NCBI GenBank assembly: GCA_000719105.1
Contig: JODX01000015.1
Span: 62,001 to 126,000 of the forward strand
DNA from: Streptomyces sclerotialus
GTDB lineage: Bacteria; Actinomycetota; Actinomycetes; Streptomycetales; Streptomycetaceae
Reading direction: 5' to 3'
DNA: 64,000 bases
Both the position numbers and the translations under genes were made by a program. Position 1 is the stretch's first letter; every line of letters begins with the position of its first letter. The notes below the pieces were generated by a model that had not been told where the DNA came from, did no database searches, and saw only the letters and a program-made list of their open reading frames with translations. Of this stretch, positions 8,429 through 17,734 are shown in pieces.

Positions 8429-9481
8429 CTAACAACGGCCGGTGTCCTCCCCTGGAGAGACAGCCTCCCGCGCCGCCACCAGCACATCCCCCGCAGGAGC
8501 CCGGTAGTACAGCACGGACCGCCCCGCCCTGCGCCTGCCCACCAGTCCCGCGTCCAGCAGCACCTTCAGATGCCGTCCGACGGATCCGAGGCCCTGCCCG
8601 GTCAGCGCGGTCAACTGGCTGGTGCTCAGCGGAGAGCCGAGCAGCACGAGCACCCGGGCCCGCGCCGGCCCGAGCAGCGCGCCGAGTCCGTCGGGTACGG
8701 CACCACGTGCACCGCCACCACGGATACCACCGCCCGTACTACCGCCCGTACCGCCGCCCGTACCGTCACCGTCCGCCAGCACCCCCGCGCACGGGTACAC
8801 GACCGCGTACCGCTCCCCGTCCTCCCACGTCACCCACCCGACCCGCTGCGGTGTCACGGGCACAAACAGCAGTTCGGCCCCGGAGATCTCCCGCGGCGGG
8901 TTCTCGTGCAGGTTGATCCGGAGCCGGTCCCCGCCCAGCCACCGTGTGCCCGGCGCCAGGGCGTCCAGCGCCGCGGCCCACCCGCCCCGGCTCAGTCCCG
9001 CGGTACGGGCGACCACATCGGCCTCGAGGATCCGCCGGCGCCGCTCCCAGTACGGGCGCACGGCGTCCTCCCACACGTACTCCAGCAGCCGGGCGGCGAG
9101 CTCCGGCAGGTCGTCCCGGCGCAGCCGCTCCGGTACGGGGCCGGGCAGGCACAGGGTGAGGTCCCGGCGGGCCTGAGCCGGGTCGGTGCCGCGGACCCGT
9201 GCCACCTCCGCCCCGAAGGACGCGTCCTCCCTCGGGGCCGGCGTGAGGAAGTCGGCGATCCACTTCCGGCCGAGCCCCGCCCGTACGAGCAGCGCGGTGA
9301 CGGGGTCGGCGGCCAGCCGCGTCCGGTAGCCGGGCAGATGCCGGGCCAGCCACTCCCGCTCGCCGGGGCCCGATCCGGCCCCCGCGTGCAGCAGCTTCAG
9401 GGAGGCGAACACCTCGGCCATCGGCGAGACCACGAACCGGCTCCTGGCGAGGGTGTCGGCGTCCACCTGCCACCAGCCCAT
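8429..9481 (-). CDS. ArsR-type transcriptional regulator with long N-terminal domain
   Basis: The ATG at 9481 gives 350 residues. The N-terminal ~230 residues (MGWWQVDADTLARSRFVVSP at the start) match the conserved domain found before winged helices in Streptomyces ArsR-like proteins. A Gly-rich linker of G-G/S-T repeats follows, then a C-terminal HTH with LGPARARVLVLLGSPLSTSQ and LGSVGRHLKVLLDAGLVGRR. No metal-binding cysteine pair is evident. The gene is divergent from the MFS gene at 9576; the palindrome at 9519-9536 between them is its likely operator. Regulation of the transporter is inferred from the arrangement. Confidence 0.88.
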   Translation of the reverse strand: MGWWQVDADTLARSRFVVSPMAEVFASLKLLHAGAGSGPGEREWLARHLPGYRTRLAADPVTALLVRAGLGRKWIADFLTPAPREDASFGAEVARVRGTDPAQARRDLTLCLPGPVPERLRRDDLPELAARLLEYVWEDAVRPYWERRRRILEADVVARTAGLSRGGWAAALDALAPGTRWLGGDRLRINLHENPPREISGAELLFVPVTPQRVGWVTWEDGERYAVVYPCAGVLADGDGTGGGTGGSTGGGIRGGGARGAVPDGLGALLGPARARVLVLLGSPLSTSQLTALTGQGLGSVGRHLKVLLDAGLVGRRRAGRSVLYYRAPAGDVLVAAREAVSPGEDTGRC

Positions 9482-9518
9482 GCCGCCCCGCCCCTTCCGA
9501 TCCCGCGACTTCGCGACC

Positions 9519-9536
9519 TTTCGCGCACCCGCGAAA
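9519..9536. promoter_or_regulatory. Operator-like palindrome between ArsR-type and MFS genes
   Basis: TTTCGCG-CACC-CGCGAAA is a perfect inverted repeat with a 4 nt centre. It lies 38 bp before the regulator start and 40 bp before the transporter start. The position fits an autoregulated divergent pair; that it is bound by the regulator is inference. Confidence 0.6.
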
Positions 9537-9575
9537 CAGTAACCACGGGCCGCGCCCCCGCCCCACCCTTTCGAC

Positions 9576-10826
9576 ATGAGCGACCGGCCCAGCCACCACA
9601 CCACCCACCACACCACCCACCACGCCACCTACGGATCCCTGTTCCGCGTCCCGGAGTTCACGCCGCTCTTCCTCGGCGCCTGCCTCACCGTCGCGGCGTC
9701 GACCGTCGGTGGTCTGGCCCTCGGCACCCTGGTGTACGAGGCGACCGACTCCCCGCTGCTGTCGGCCCTGAGCATGTTCGGTCCGTCCCTGGCACAGGTG
9801 CTGGGCGCGACCACCCTGCTCTCCGCGGCGGACCGCCTGCCCCCACGGGCCGCCCTGACGGCCGCGGCCGCCGCCTTCGCGGCGGTCACGGCGGTGACGG
9901 CCGCCCCGTCCCTGCCGACCTGGGCGGTCTTCCCGCTGATCCTGGGCCTGGGCCTGGTCTCGTCCGTCGTGGGAGGGGTCCGCTGGGGCCTGCTCAACGA
10001 GATCCTGCCCGAGGACGCCTACCTGCTGGGCCGCTCGGTCTTCAACATCGTCCACGGCGTCCTGCAGATCGCGGGGTACGCGGCCGGCGGTGTCCTCGTA
10101 CTCCTCCTCTCCCCGCGCACCACCCTGCTCGTGTCGGCGGTCCTGTACGCGGCGGCCGCCCTCACCACCCGTCTCGGCCTGGCCCCGCGTCCGCCCCGCG
10201 CTTCCGGCCGGCCCTCCGTCGCGGAGACATGGCGTACGAACGCCCGCCTTCTGTCGCACGTCCCGCGCCGCCTCACCTATCTCGGCCTGTGGGTGCCCAA
10301 CGGCCTGGTGGTCGGCTGCGAGGCCCTCTTCGTCCCGTACGCACCCGGCCACGCGGGTCTGCTCCTCGCCGCGGCAGCGGTCGGCATGCTCGCCGGCGAT
10401 GTGGCCGCGGGCCGGTTCGTCCCGGCCCGGCTGCGGGATTCCCTGGTCACGCCGTTGCGGCTGCTGCTGGCCGCCCCGTATCTGCTCTTCGTGCTGCACC
10501 TGCCCCCGGTCGTGGCGGCCGGCTGCGCCGCCCTCGCGTCGATCGGCTTCGGTGCGGGGCTCCTGCAGCAGCACCGCCTCCTGTCGCTCACCCCGTCCCC
10601 TCTCACCGGCCAGGCCCTGGGTCTGCACTCGGCGGGCATGCTCTCGGTGCAGGGCCTGAGCGCGGCCCTGGCGGGCGGCCTGGCCCAGCTCACCTCGCCG
10701 CCCACGGCGATCGGCCTGATGGCGGCCGCGTCGGTGACGGCGACGGTGCTGCTGTGGGCGGTGGGCCGGACGGTTCGCGAGAGCCGGCCGGTGGCTGCGG
10801 ACGACTCCGTACAGCTTCGCCAGTGA
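9576..10826 (+). CDS. MFS transporter
   Basis: The protein has 416 residues with about twelve hydrophobic segments and a His/Thr-rich cytoplasmic N-terminus (repeated HHTT). The loop after helix 2 (FGPSLAQVLGATTLLSAADRLPPR cannot be a classical DRxGRR motif) is atypical, placing it with the divergent MFS group often paired with ArsR-type regulators. The substrate is unknown. The ATG lacks a good ribosome-binding site, so a leaderless or weakly led transcript is possible. It is divergent from the regulator at 8429-9481. Confidence 0.88.
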   Translation: MSDRPSHHTTHHTTHHATYGSLFRVPEFTPLFLGACLTVAASTVGGLALGTLVYEATDSPLLSALSMFGPSLAQVLGATTLLSAADRLPPRAALTAAAAAFAAVTAVTAAPSLPTWAVFPLILGLGLVSSVVGGVRWGLLNEILPEDAYLLGRSVFNIVHGVLQIAGYAAGGVLVLLLSPRTTLLVSAVLYAAAALTTRLGLAPRPPRASGRPSVAETWRTNARLLSHVPRRLTYLGLWVPNGLVVGCEALFVPYAPGHAGLLLAAAAVGMLAGDVAAGRFVPARLRDSLVTPLRLLLAAPYLLFVLHLPPVVAAGCAALASIGFGAGLLQQHRLLSLTPSPLTGQALGLHSAGMLSVQGLSAALAGGLAQLTSPPTAIGLMAAASVTATVLLWAVGRTVRESRPVAADDSVQLRQ

Positions 10827-10923
10827 GCGGCAACCGGCAGGTGGAAACCGGACGCGAGGGTGCGCCGGCGACGGTCGGCGCCACGGCGGCGCTCTGCGCC
10901 CACCCGTCGGTTACGCTCGCCCT

Positions 10924-11526
10924 GTGGCGGCACAGGACTCCGCGTCGGACCGTTACGCCGTAGTGGCCCTCGCCTCCTCGGCCGGGGGCATCGGCGGGCT
11001 GGGCAGGCTGCTGGGCGGGCTGGACAGCGACCTGCCGGTGCCGGTGCTCGTGGTGCAGCACCTCGACCGCCGGCACGAGACCGTGATCGCCGAAGTGCTG
11101 TCCCGCCGCACCCGGCTGAAGGTCAAGCTCGCGGAGTCCGGGGAGACCGCCCGGCCCGGCACCGTCTACATCGCGCCCCCCGACCGGCATCTGCTGGTCG
11201 GTGCCGGCGGCGTGCTGACCCTCACCAGCACCGAACTCGTGCACTTCCTGCGACCCTCCGCCGACCTGCTCTTCGAGTCGATGGCCGGCGCCTACGGGCC
11301 GCAGGCCATCGCCTGCGTCCTGACCGGTACGGGCGGTGACGGAGCCATGGGTGTGGACGCCGTGAAGTCGCGCGGCGGCACGGTCATCGCACAGGACCCG
11401 GACACCGCGGAGTTCAAGGGCATGCCCGCCGCGGCCGTGGGTACGGGGGCGGTGGACTACGTGCTCCCCCTCGACGAGATAGCACCAGTGATCCGCGGAC
11501 TGGTCGGGACCAAGAGGAGAGAATGA
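10924..11526 (+). CDS. cheB: CheB-type protein-glutamate methylesterase, stand-alone domain
   Basis: The protein has 200 residues and consists only of the CheB catalytic domain, without the receiver domain of enteric CheB. The catalytic triad is visible as Ser in ASSAGG (~residue 19), His in VVQHLD and Asp in TGTGGDGAMG. The GTG start at 10924 has no ribosome-binding site but TACGCT lies about 7 nt upstream, as expected for a leaderless transcript. The stop overlaps the cheR start (ATGA at 11523), so the two are translationally coupled. No chemoreceptor, CheA or flagellar gene is present in the window, so a sensory role outside chemotaxis is likely (inference). Confidence 0.92.
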   Translation: MAAQDSASDRYAVVALASSAGGIGGLGRLLGGLDSDLPVPVLVVQHLDRRHETVIAEVLSRRTRLKVKLAESGETARPGTVYIAPPDRHLLVGAGGVLTLTSTELVHFLRPSADLLFESMAGAYGPQAIACVLTGTGGDGAMGVDAVKSRGGTVIAQDPDTAEFKGMPAAAVGTGAVDYVLPLDEIAPVIRGLVGTKRRE

Positions 11527-13391
11527 GCGAAGACCGGGACGTCGAACCGGACGAGGAGCTCGAGGAGTTGCTCGGTTTCCTGCGGGACGCGCGCGGCTTC
11601 GACTTCACCGGGTACAAGCGCTCCTCGCTGGGCCGGCGCATCCGCATGCGGATGGCCGACCTGGGCATCACCTCGTACACCGACTACCGGGACCGGCTGG
11701 AGTCGACCTCCGAGGAGTTCGGCACCCTGTTCAACACCATCCTGATCAACGTGACCTCGATGTTCCGCGACGCGGACGCCTGGACCTTCCTGGAACGCGA
11801 GGTCCTGCCCGAGTTGCTGGCCCGGTCGGACACGGAGGACGAGATCCGGGTCTGGAGCGCCGGCTGCTCCAGCGGCGAGGAGGCGTACTCGCTCGCCATC
11901 ATGTTCGCCGAGGCGCTCGGACTGGAGGAGGCGCTCAGCCGGGTCAAGGTCTACGGCACGGACGTGGACGAGGAGGCCCTGCGCGTCGCCCGTGCGGGGC
12001 TGTACCCGGGCAAGGCCCTGGAGCCGCTCACCCCGGAGCTGCGCGACCGGTACTTCGAACCGGACGGGACCCAGCACAGCTTCCGCCCCGACCTCAGGCG
12101 GCGGGTCATCTTCGGCCGGCACGACATCACCCGGGACGCCCCGATCTCCCGCCTGGACCTGCTGGTGTGCCGGAACACGCTGATGTACTTCAACGTGGAG
12201 GCGCAGACCAGGATCGTCGACCGCTTCCACTTCGCGTTGCGGGAGGGTGGCTTCCTGTTCCTCGGCAAGGCAGAGATGCTGCTCAACGACGGCGACCGGT
12301 TCGACATCGTGAGCATGCGCCAGCGGATCTTCAGCCGGCGGGCGGGGGAGTCGGATCCGCCGTTCCAGCCGGGGCCGCTGCAGCTCCGTACCGGGATGGG
12401 CGCCGAGGTCAGGACCGCGGCCCGGAACCGCCTGCTCCGTGACCTGATCCTCGACTCCACCCTGGCCCCGGCCGTGACCGTGGACGGCTACGGCCGGGTC
12501 GTGCACGTCAACAGCAGCGCCCGGGGACAGTTCGGCCTGAGTTACAACGACGTCGGTCGCCCCTTCCAGGACCTGGAGATCTCCTACCGCCCGGTGGAAC
12601 TCCGCTCGCTCATCGAACAGGCCGCCTATGAGCGCAGAACCCTGCGGGTCAACGGCGCGGAGTGGCGCGTGGGCGACGACACGCAGTACTTCGACATCAC
12701 CGTGCACCCCCTCACGGGGTCCGACGGGCTGCCGGCCGCCACGAACATCACCTTCTCCGACGTCACGGTGGCCACGCAGCTCCGCACGGAGGTCAAACGC
12801 GTACGGGAGGACCTGGAGACGGCGTACGAGGAGCTCCAGTCGACCAACGAGGAGCTGGAGACCACCAACGAGGAACTCCAGTCCAGCATCGAGGAGCTGG
12901 AGACGACCAACGAGGAACTGCAGTCCACCAACGAAGAACTGGAGACCACCAACGAGGAACTGCAGTCGGGCAACGAGGAACTGCAGACCATGAACGAGGA
13001 GATGCGCGCCCGCACCGAGGAACTGGACGAAGCGCGCTCCTTCCTCGAAGCGGTGGTGGTCAGTATCGCGGCCGGCGTCGTGGTGCTCGACGCGGCCATG
13101 CGCGTGAGGTGCTGGAACAGGGGAGCCGTCGACCTCTGGGGCCTGCGGACCGACGAGACCCTCGGCCAGAACTTCTTCCTCCTCGACTGCGGCCTGCCCG
13201 TCGGCCGGCTGCGCGCCGTCGTCCAGGAGTGCGTCGAGCGGGGCAAGCGCACCGGCCCCGTGAGCATCGAGGCCGTCAACCGCATCGGCCGTGACATCAC
13301 GTGCGCGGTGGTGTGCACGCCGTTCGACGGCCACGCCGGCGGTGCCGTGCTGCTGATGGAAGAGGAGTCCGCATCGGCCGGTGCCGGCTGA
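11523..13391 (+). CDS. cheR: CheR-type methyltransferase fused to coiled coil and PAS domains
   Basis: The product has 622 residues. Residues 1-270 form a CheR SAM-dependent methyltransferase: an N-terminal all-alpha part, then WSAGCSSGEEAYSLAIM (SAM-binding motif I), VYGTDVDEEALRVAR and LVCRNTLMYF. A PAS-like domain at ~320-420 is followed by a long coiled coil at ~425-505 built of near-identical N-EEL-Q/E-S/T-T units, and a second PAS domain at ~510-600 ending near MEEESASAG. This architecture occurs in CheB/CheR sensory proteins of many bacteria; here the kinase part is missing. A GAGGAG site inside the end of cheB precedes the ATG. Confidence 0.93.
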   Translation: MSEDRDVEPDEELEELLGFLRDARGFDFTGYKRSSLGRRIRMRMADLGITSYTDYRDRLESTSEEFGTLFNTILINVTSMFRDADAWTFLEREVLPELLARSDTEDEIRVWSAGCSSGEEAYSLAIMFAEALGLEEALSRVKVYGTDVDEEALRVARAGLYPGKALEPLTPELRDRYFEPDGTQHSFRPDLRRRVIFGRHDITRDAPISRLDLLVCRNTLMYFNVEAQTRIVDRFHFALREGGFLFLGKAEMLLNDGDRFDIVSMRQRIFSRRAGESDPPFQPGPLQLRTGMGAEVRTAARNRLLRDLILDSTLAPAVTVDGYGRVVHVNSSARGQFGLSYNDVGRPFQDLEISYRPVELRSLIEQAAYERRTLRVNGAEWRVGDDTQYFDITVHPLTGSDGLPAATNITFSDVTVATQLRTEVKRVREDLETAYEELQSTNEELETTNEELQSSIEELETTNEELQSTNEELETTNEELQSGNEELQTMNEEMRARTEELDEARSFLEAVVVSIAAGVVVLDAAMRVRCWNRGAVDLWGLRTDETLGQNFFLLDCGLPVGRLRAVVQECVERGKRTGPVSIEAVNRIGRDITCAVVCTPFDGHAGGAVLLMEEESASAGAG

Positions 13392-13414
13392 CCGGCCGGG
13401 CGTACGCTACCCGT

Positions 13415-14266
13415 ATGAGCCAGGGGGAGAACCCTGCCGGCGTCGCGGCCGTGGCCTGGAGCCGGGCCGCCAAAGCCCGGGACCGCGCCCGCCGGGCCGA
13501 CGAGGCCGCCGACGCGCAGGAGGCCCTCGCCGCCCGCAGCGGACGCGACATCCACCTGAGGCTCGCGGCCACGCACCGCAGGATCGCCTCCGTGCACCTC
13601 TCCTCGGCGCTGCTCCAGGAGGCGTACGCCCGCCGGATGGCGGCCTGGTCACGGTGGAGCGACCCGCGCCCCCTGTTCATGACCGGCGTCGCCGAGGCCT
13701 GCGGCGCGGACAGCGCGGCCCTCACCCTGGTGGGACAGGACCGCGCCCAGCTGGCGGTCGCCGCCTCCGACGACGTGTCCCGCTCGGCCCAGGACTTCGA
13801 GTTCATCCTGGAGGAGGGACCCGTACGGGACGCCACCGAAGGCCATGCCCTGGTCTTCGCCGCGGGCCCGGCGGCGATCGAAAGCCGCTGGCCCGGCTAC
13901 GGCCCGGAGCTGACCGGCCTCGGCCTCACGGGTGTGATCGCCGTACCGCTGGAGGTGACGGGCCTGTGCATCGGCGCGCTCGCGCTGTACGACCCGGAAC
14001 CGGCCCCGAGGGGCTACCGCACCTGCGCCGACGTCGCGGAGGCCCTCACCCAGACCATCCTGCTGGGCCCAGACCCCGACCCCGAGCTGTACGGCGGCAC
14101 GGACCACCGGGACACCGTCCACCAGGCAGCGGGTGCCCACTCCGTCCGTACGGGCCTCCCCGTGGACGACGCCCTGGCCCTGATCAAGGGCAGGGCCTTC
14201 ACCCTGGGGCTGTCCACGGAGGCGGTGGCCCTGCGGGTGCTGGCGAACTTCGGGGAACTGCCGTGA
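13415..14266 (+). CDS. GAF-ANTAR domain protein (RNA-binding antiterminator type)
   Basis: The protein has 283 residues: a basic helical N-terminus with many A/R/D residues, a GAF domain at ~85-210 (including FILEEGPVRDATEG and GLTGVIAVPLEV), and a C-terminal ANTAR-like segment (DALALIKGRAFTLGLSTEA, then ALRVLANFGELP). ANTAR domains bind paired RNA hairpins and act as antiterminators, usually with a sensor domain such as GAF. TACGCT lies 6 nt before the ATG with no ribosome-binding site, so the message may be leaderless. It starts 23 bp after cheR and may share its regulation. Confidence 0.85.
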   Translation: MSQGENPAGVAAVAWSRAAKARDRARRADEAADAQEALAARSGRDIHLRLAATHRRIASVHLSSALLQEAYARRMAAWSRWSDPRPLFMTGVAEACGADSAALTLVGQDRAQLAVAASDDVSRSAQDFEFILEEGPVRDATEGHALVFAAGPAAIESRWPGYGPELTGLGLTGVIAVPLEVTGLCIGALALYDPEPAPRGYRTCADVAEALTQTILLGPDPDPELYGGTDHRDTVHQAAGAHSVRTGLPVDDALALIKGRAFTLGLSTEAVALRVLANFGELP

Positions 14267-15316
14267 ACGGCCGGTACCCCAGCAACTGCTCGCGGACTGC
14301 ACCGCGGCGGCCGTGTCCGCCGGAGGACGCCGCGTTCGCCGCCCCGCACGTCAGCGCCCGCCGGCCACGCTGCGCGGCCCACGAGGGACGTGGCCCGCGG
14401 GGTGATCGACGGGCGGCTCGTGCGGAACGGGCGAAGAGCTGAGGAACGCACCCGGGAACACAGCAGCACGGGGACATGCCAGTGCTGCGATTCCTCCCCC
14501 ATACCCCCACGTTCCGGCCACTGGTTACGGGTGAGGGGATGCCTTACGATCGCCCCACGGGCATATGTCCGCCGGGCATTCCACCCGGTGACCGTACGAC
14601 CGGCAGGACCGGTATGACCAGCACGACCGGCACCATCGGCACGACTGGTACGCCCGGTACGCCCGTACGTGAAAGCCCACGCCCCCAGCCCCCGGGCACA
14701 GGACGCCGCCCCTTCTCCAGCCGCCGGCTGATCAAGGGGTGACGGCCGGAGCCGTGTATCCGCAGCGGACACAACGGCTCCGGGCTTCGTCCTCCCGGCC
14801 GTTCGAGCCGGGGTGCACTCCCGCTGTGCCCCGGGGTTCGGTGAGGACGCTCGGCGCGTGGACGCCGCGGACGGGAACCGCAACGTCCTCGCGCACGCGG
14901 CCGCCGCCGGGGGCGCCACTCCGTTCGGCGGCGGCCGCTCCGACGAGCGCGTCAATTGTCGCTCCGCCGGATGCCCAGGGCCAGACCGATGACGAACGGG
15001 ATGGGCTGCGGGGCCGGACTGCGGCGCCGGGCCGCTGGGCAGGGACACGCCGAGGGGTCCGTCGTCGGGCACCCTGACGATGCTCCGACTGTGCTCGAGG
15101 GCGCATGAGCGTGCACCGCTGCTCGGCCGGTCGGCTGTTCGGATGGTCGGGCCGGTCGGGCCGGTCGCCGGAAGCCTGGGCCGAGCAGCCGGAGACCGCA
15201 GCGCTCCTCCCCGTCGTACCCCGCCGCGGGCATCGGCCGAATCCCAGGGGGAACTCGAGCCACAAGTGCGGCGGCGGCCGGGGCGTATCTCCGGTTCCGG
15301 CGACAGGAGGCAGGCC
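14267..15316. other. 1 kb intergenic region without a recognised gene
   Basis: Frames on both strands here are short and dominated by Arg, Pro and Gly. At about 14600-14680 the DNA is a string of degenerate 9-12 nt repeats (ACCGGCAyG-like, then TACGCCCGG), which produce artificial Val/Pro-rich frames on the minus strand. The promoter of the PP2C gene should lie near the right end. I see no RNA gene or clear terminator. Confidence 0.45.
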
Positions 15317-17023
15317 ATGACGGGCTCGATCGGTGCTCCGGGTGGTAGCCGGGAAGCGGTCGCCCGAGCCCTGGAAGCCCTCGGCACGGGCGCCTACGTG
15401 GCGGACGAGCAGGGCTCCATCGTCGCCGTCAACGCGCGTGGCGAACAGCTCCTGGCCCGCTCCGCCCGGGGCCTGGTCGGCCAGGACGCCCATGACCTGC
15501 TGCACCGCAGCAGCTGCGGGGAACTCGTGCCGAAGGCCCAGTGCCGCTTGCGGGAGAGCATCCTCGGCGGCCGCACGGAGCAGGGGCGCGACGACTGGTT
15601 CGAGCGCGGCGACGGCACGCTGCTGCCGGTGGCGTGGCTGGCCACTCCCTGCGACATCGGTGTCCGCCCGTCGGCCACGCTCGTTCTCTTCCACTCCACC
15701 GGACGTGCCGCACGGCCCGCCCAGCGGAGCCCGGCCGGCGGACGGCTCACCGAACTGGAACGGCTCACGCTGCTCGCCGAGACGACCACCCTGCTCACCT
15801 CCACCCTGGACATCCACGAGGCGCTGCGCCGCCTGATCGACCTCGTCGTGCCCCGCCTCGCCGACTGGGCCGTCATCGACCTGCTCGGCGAGCGGGACGA
15901 CGTATGGCGCTTCGCCGTCGCCCATGCCGAGGCCGGCACCGTGGTGTTCCGGGAGGACCTCCAGGGGGCCATGCCGTCAGTGCCGCAGGAGTCCTCGATG
16001 CCCCTGTCCCGAGCCCTGCGCGGCGTCGCGTCCTCCGTCGCCGGTCCCCGTACCTGCCAGGGCCCGCCCGACTCCGGGATCGCGGTGGAGCAACGGCGCC
16101 TGTTCGAGGCGACCGGCATGCACTCGGCGATCATGGTTCCCCTCCGCAGCCCGCACGGCGTACTCGGCGCCCTCACCCTCGGCCGCGCCGACCAGCCCGA
16201 GCGGTTCACCGCGGCCGACACCGCCCTGCTGGAGGACATCGCCCGCCGCGCCGGCCTCGCCCTGGAGAACGCCCGCCTCTACCAGCGCCAGCGCAAGGTC
16301 GCCGAGACCATGCAGCACTACCTGCTGCCGAAGCTCCCGTGTGTGCCCGGCCGCAGCATCTCCGCCCGCTACCTGCCCGCGCCGGACGCCTCGCAGGTGG
16401 GCGGCGACTGGTACGACGCGTTCACCCTGGCCGACGGCACCACCGCCCTGGCCGTCGGCGACGTCGTCGGCCACGACCTGGAGGCGGCGGCCGGCATGGC
16501 CCAGCTGCGCAACATGCTCCGCGCGTACGCCCTGGCCCAGCGGGAGCCGCCGAGCAAGATCGTGGAATGGCTCGACCGGGCGACCGTGGACGTCGCGGAG
16601 GTCGCCATGGCGACGCTGGTCTTCGCCCGCATGACGGAGAACGACGCCGGCCGGTGCGAGCTGTCCTGGACCAACGCGGGCCACCCCCCTCCGCTGCTGG
16701 TCACCCGCGAGGGTGTGGCCCGCTATCTCACCGACGGCCATGGAATCCTGCTGGGCGTCGCGCCCCACCAGGCCCGCCCCGACGCGACGGCGGAGCTACC
16801 GCCCGGAGCGACCCTGCTCCTCTACACCGACGGCCTGATCGAGTCCCCCGGCCACGCCTTGGACGACGGCCTGGACCGCCTGTGCCGGCACGCCGCGTCC
16901 CTGGCCCATCACCCCCTGGAACCCTTCATGGACCAGTTGCTGGCCAGGGCACGCCCACCGGACAACGACGACGACGTGGCCCTGCTGGCCGTACGGAACG
17001 TGCCCGGCCGCCCGGCTCCTTGA
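15317..17023 (+). CDS. PAS-GAF-PP2C protein phosphatase (SpoIIE/RsbU-like)
   Basis: The product has 568 residues. A PAS domain (residues ~15-120, GAYVADEQGSIVAVNARGEQ), a GAF domain (~145-330) and a C-terminal SpoIIE-type PP2C phosphatase (~350-565) are visible, the last with VGGDWYDAF, VGDVVGHDLEAA, WTNAGHPPPLL, LLYTDGLIE and the closing DDDVALLAVR metal-binding aspartates. Family members dephosphorylate anti-anti-sigma factors in partner-switching cascades. The ATG at 15317 has GGAGG 6 nt upstream, although the frame is open to 15080. No anti-sigma or antagonist gene is adjacent. Confidence 0.92.
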   Translation: MTGSIGAPGGSREAVARALEALGTGAYVADEQGSIVAVNARGEQLLARSARGLVGQDAHDLLHRSSCGELVPKAQCRLRESILGGRTEQGRDDWFERGDGTLLPVAWLATPCDIGVRPSATLVLFHSTGRAARPAQRSPAGGRLTELERLTLLAETTTLLTSTLDIHEALRRLIDLVVPRLADWAVIDLLGERDDVWRFAVAHAEAGTVVFREDLQGAMPSVPQESSMPLSRALRGVASSVAGPRTCQGPPDSGIAVEQRRLFEATGMHSAIMVPLRSPHGVLGALTLGRADQPERFTAADTALLEDIARRAGLALENARLYQRQRKVAETMQHYLLPKLPCVPGRSISARYLPAPDASQVGGDWYDAFTLADGTTALAVGDVVGHDLEAAAGMAQLRNMLRAYALAQREPPSKIVEWLDRATVDVAEVAMATLVFARMTENDAGRCELSWTNAGHPPPLLVTREGVARYLTDGHGILLGVAPHQARPDATAELPPGATLLLYTDGLIESPGHALDDGLDRLCRHAASLAHHPLEPFMDQLLARARPPDNDDDVALLAVRNVPGRPAP

Positions 17024-17304
17024 GACCCTGGACGTACCGGCGCCGAAGCTCACCGCACCGGTGGTGGTCAGTCCGGACGCGGCACAGTCGCCGCTGTTCT
17101 CCTGGGGAGCGCCGACGGCGAGTACGGACCTGCCGTCGCCGTTCACGTCACCTGCTGCAAGCGAGATGACCTCGGTCGGAGGGGTGGCCTCGAAGCCGGT
17201 GCGGCCACCGAGGGTGCTGTCCTGGCGACCTGGCCGACGGAGCGGTCACCGCGCCGAGTCCCGCAGGGCAGCATGCCAGGGTCTTTGCACAGCGACTTCG
17301 GCGC

Positions 17305-17502
17305 ATGCGGCGACACGGGATCGAACCTCTTGGGCTGGAACGAATGGTGCAGCTCCTCCGCGAGCACGGCCGGCCGGTGCGCGGAGGGCTGATCTATTCT
17401 GCCGATCAGAAGTGGTCCTTCCTGTGCTACTTCACCGAAGACGGCAGCGCACCGGTGGCCTGCGCCCGCGTGCAGCGGTGGGTCCAGCAGTCACAGCCTT
17501 AG
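17305..17502 (+). CDS. Short hypothetical ORF, possibly a gene remnant
   Basis: This 65-residue frame contains a stretch with natural, protein-like composition (RMVQLLREHGRPVRGGLIYS, then KWSFLCYFTEDG). I do not recognise the family. It ends exactly where the first copy of the 230 bp dispersed repeat begins, so it may be the surviving 3' part of a gene interrupted by rearrangement. No convincing ribosome-binding site precedes the ATG. Confidence 0.4.
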   Translation: MRRHGIEPLGLERMVQLLREHGRPVRGGLIYSADQKWSFLCYFTEDGSAPVACARVQRWVQQSQP

Positions 17503-17727
17503 GAGAGGGCCTGGGGGATCGGGCCGTTGACCTGGTGCTTCGGCACTTGGTACGACGGCCGTGAACCCGGCTGTGGGGCACCCTCGTCGACCGTGGCCGA
17601 CCCCTGGGTCGGGGACGGTTGTGGCACGAACCGCAGCCGACGACAGCCAGTCACGATGGCGGGTGCGCCGACCGGCCGGGCGCGCGTGTGCCTCGCTGTA
17701 CCCACCGGCCTCAGCCTCACTACCGGC
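17499..17727. repeat. Dispersed ~230 bp repeat, copy 1
   Basis: It starts with TTAGGAGAG, contains GGCACCCTCG, the invariant core ACGGTTGTGGCACGA (17615-17629), CAGCCGACGACAG and ATGGCGGGTGCG, and ends at CTACCGGC. The same order of blocks recurs at 19593 and 21769. No convincing reading frame is conserved among the copies. Confidence 0.85.
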
Positions 17728-17734
17728 TAGTACG

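Noticed and set aside
11457..13334. A 625-codon open frame opposite cheR
   Set aside because: It mirrors the CheR-PAS gene codon for codon, is rich in Val, Gly and His from high-GC antisense sequence and has no recognisable domain.
10924..13391. Chemotaxis operon
   Set aside because: CheB lacks a receiver domain and no receptor, CheA, CheW or flagellar gene is nearby, so classical chemotaxis is not supported.
14544..14774. Minus-strand 76-codon frame with V-P-x-V-P repeats
   Set aside because: It is generated by a degenerate DNA repeat and lacks a ribosome-binding site or conserved features.
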